Assembly: GCA_964390335.1 (NCBI GenBank)
Contig: CAYMHU010000006.1
Location: forward strand, 62,001-126,000
Direction: 5' to 3'
Length of the DNA stretch: 64,000 nucleotides
Source: Granulosicoccus sp964390335
Lineage (GTDB): Bacteria > Pseudomonadota > Gammaproteobacteria > Granulosicoccales > Granulosicoccaceae
Under the pieces are notes generated by a model. That model made no database searches, was not told where the DNA came from, and worked only from the letters and a program-made list of their open reading frames with translations. This document shows, piece after piece, positions 63,770-64,000 of this stretch; within the stretch, counting starts at the first letter, position 1, and every line of letters starts with the position of its first letter. Both the position numbers and the translations under genes were made by a program.

Positions 63770-64000
63770 ATGGCAACCACTGCTATTAACCCCAAAGATC
63801 GATTTTCCACATCGGCAAAGCAGGTAGGTATCGCGGCGTCAGTTTTTGCAGTATGCGCAGTGGCTTTATTATTTGTTATCGATACGGCGACGGTACAAGA
63901 AGCGCTGGGATATTCCCGACCAATTCATGCGCGGGTGCCAACGTTTTTTATCCGTATGGGTTTTTTAATCGCGGCGATTGCGGCGTTATTTTTTCTTATC
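63770..64000 (+). CDS. Membrane protein, start only (probable sugar permease)
   Basis: An open frame begins at ATG 63770, after GGAGAGCGTA, and runs off the window. The 77 residues seen contain an N-terminal polar segment and two helices (AASVFAVCAVALLFVIDTA and FFIRMGFLIAAIAALFFLI). By position it should be a CUT1 permease, but a typical permease start is not evident; it may belong to a permease with an extended N-terminus or to a different membrane protein. Partial. Confidence 0.6.
   Translation, partial: MATTAINPKDRFSTSAKQVGIAASVFAVCAVALLFVIDTATVQEALGYSRPIHARVPTFFIRMGFLIAAIAALFFLI

Noticed and set aside
1..64000. CRISPR arrays, prophage genes, toxin-antitoxin or restriction systems
   Set aside because: No regularly spaced repeats and no recognisable genes of these kinds on either strand.

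Overview
The window looks like the chromosome of a marine, aerobic, heterotrophic gammaproteobacterium. The evidence is the gene order ruvC-ruvA-ruvB / ybgC-tolQ-tolR-tolA-tolB-pal-cpoB, yebC upstream of ruvC, aspS next to nudB, EpmB and a tRNA-Lys(TTT), with a moderate GC content. The genus cannot be named from the sequence. There are no CRISPR arrays, rRNA genes, prophages or intact insertion sequences. Three runs of exactly 100 N (11569-11668, 28199-28298, 29514-29613) are scaffold gaps, and each interrupts a gene.

Region 1 (34-6926, minus strand) is a regulated envelope island. An ECF sigma factor and an RskA-type anti-sigma factor lead into DUF4331, a predicted lipoprotein, a HupE/UreJ-type membrane protein, a fasciclin-domain protein and a DUF4198 protein. 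A candidate ECF-type promoter sits just upstream of the DUF4331 gene. Between the island and tRNA-Lys lies a decayed ISL3-family transposase and a possibly frameshifted small membrane gene.

Region 2 (7782-20401, minus strand) is housekeeping: tRNA-Lys, the Tol-Pal envelope-constriction machine with an unusually long TolA, the RuvABC Holliday-junction resolvasome, YebC, a hydrolase, NudB and AspS. Region 3 (20496-27710, plus strand) holds an adenosine kinase, the giant NAD-glutamate dehydrogenase, a small membrane protein and an enoyl-CoA hydratase.

Region 4 (27939-41222) is the most interesting part: a corrinoid-based one-carbon cluster. A corrinoid protein, DUF1638, a virulence-factor-domain protein, MetF, a methyl-THF:corrinoid methyltransferase and a ferredoxin/ASKHA corrinoid activator run on the plus strand. 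A non-pyrrolysine MttB-family methyltransferase, a GlxA-type AraC regulator and a phosphatase run on the minus strand, and a homocysteine methyltransferase points away again. Together they supply every module of a split cobalamin-dependent methionine synthase, plus an entry point for methyl groups from quaternary amines such as glycine betaine. Four enzymes carry Arg/Lys-rich terminal tails, whereas the corrinoid protein has a strongly acidic N-terminus, which suggests electrostatic docking around the corrinoid shuttle. A few unrelated genes are interspersed.

Region 5 (41244-54497) is mixed: EpmB, a secreted GH10 xylanase with four Ig-like repeats, DUF445, HopJ, a ceramidase-like protein, a small methyltransferase, malic enzyme, LeuA preceded by a previously unmarked leucine-rich leader peptide with attenuator-like pairing, DUF3820, a DMT exporter, a receiver-only regulator and a phosphohistidine phosphatase.

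Region 6 (54552-64000) is a galactoside utilisation locus: alpha-galactosidase, galactokinase, GalT, beta-galactosidase, a sugar-binding protein and the start of a membrane gene, with the transporter ATPase divergent. A strong sigma-70 promoter lies in the divergent interval.
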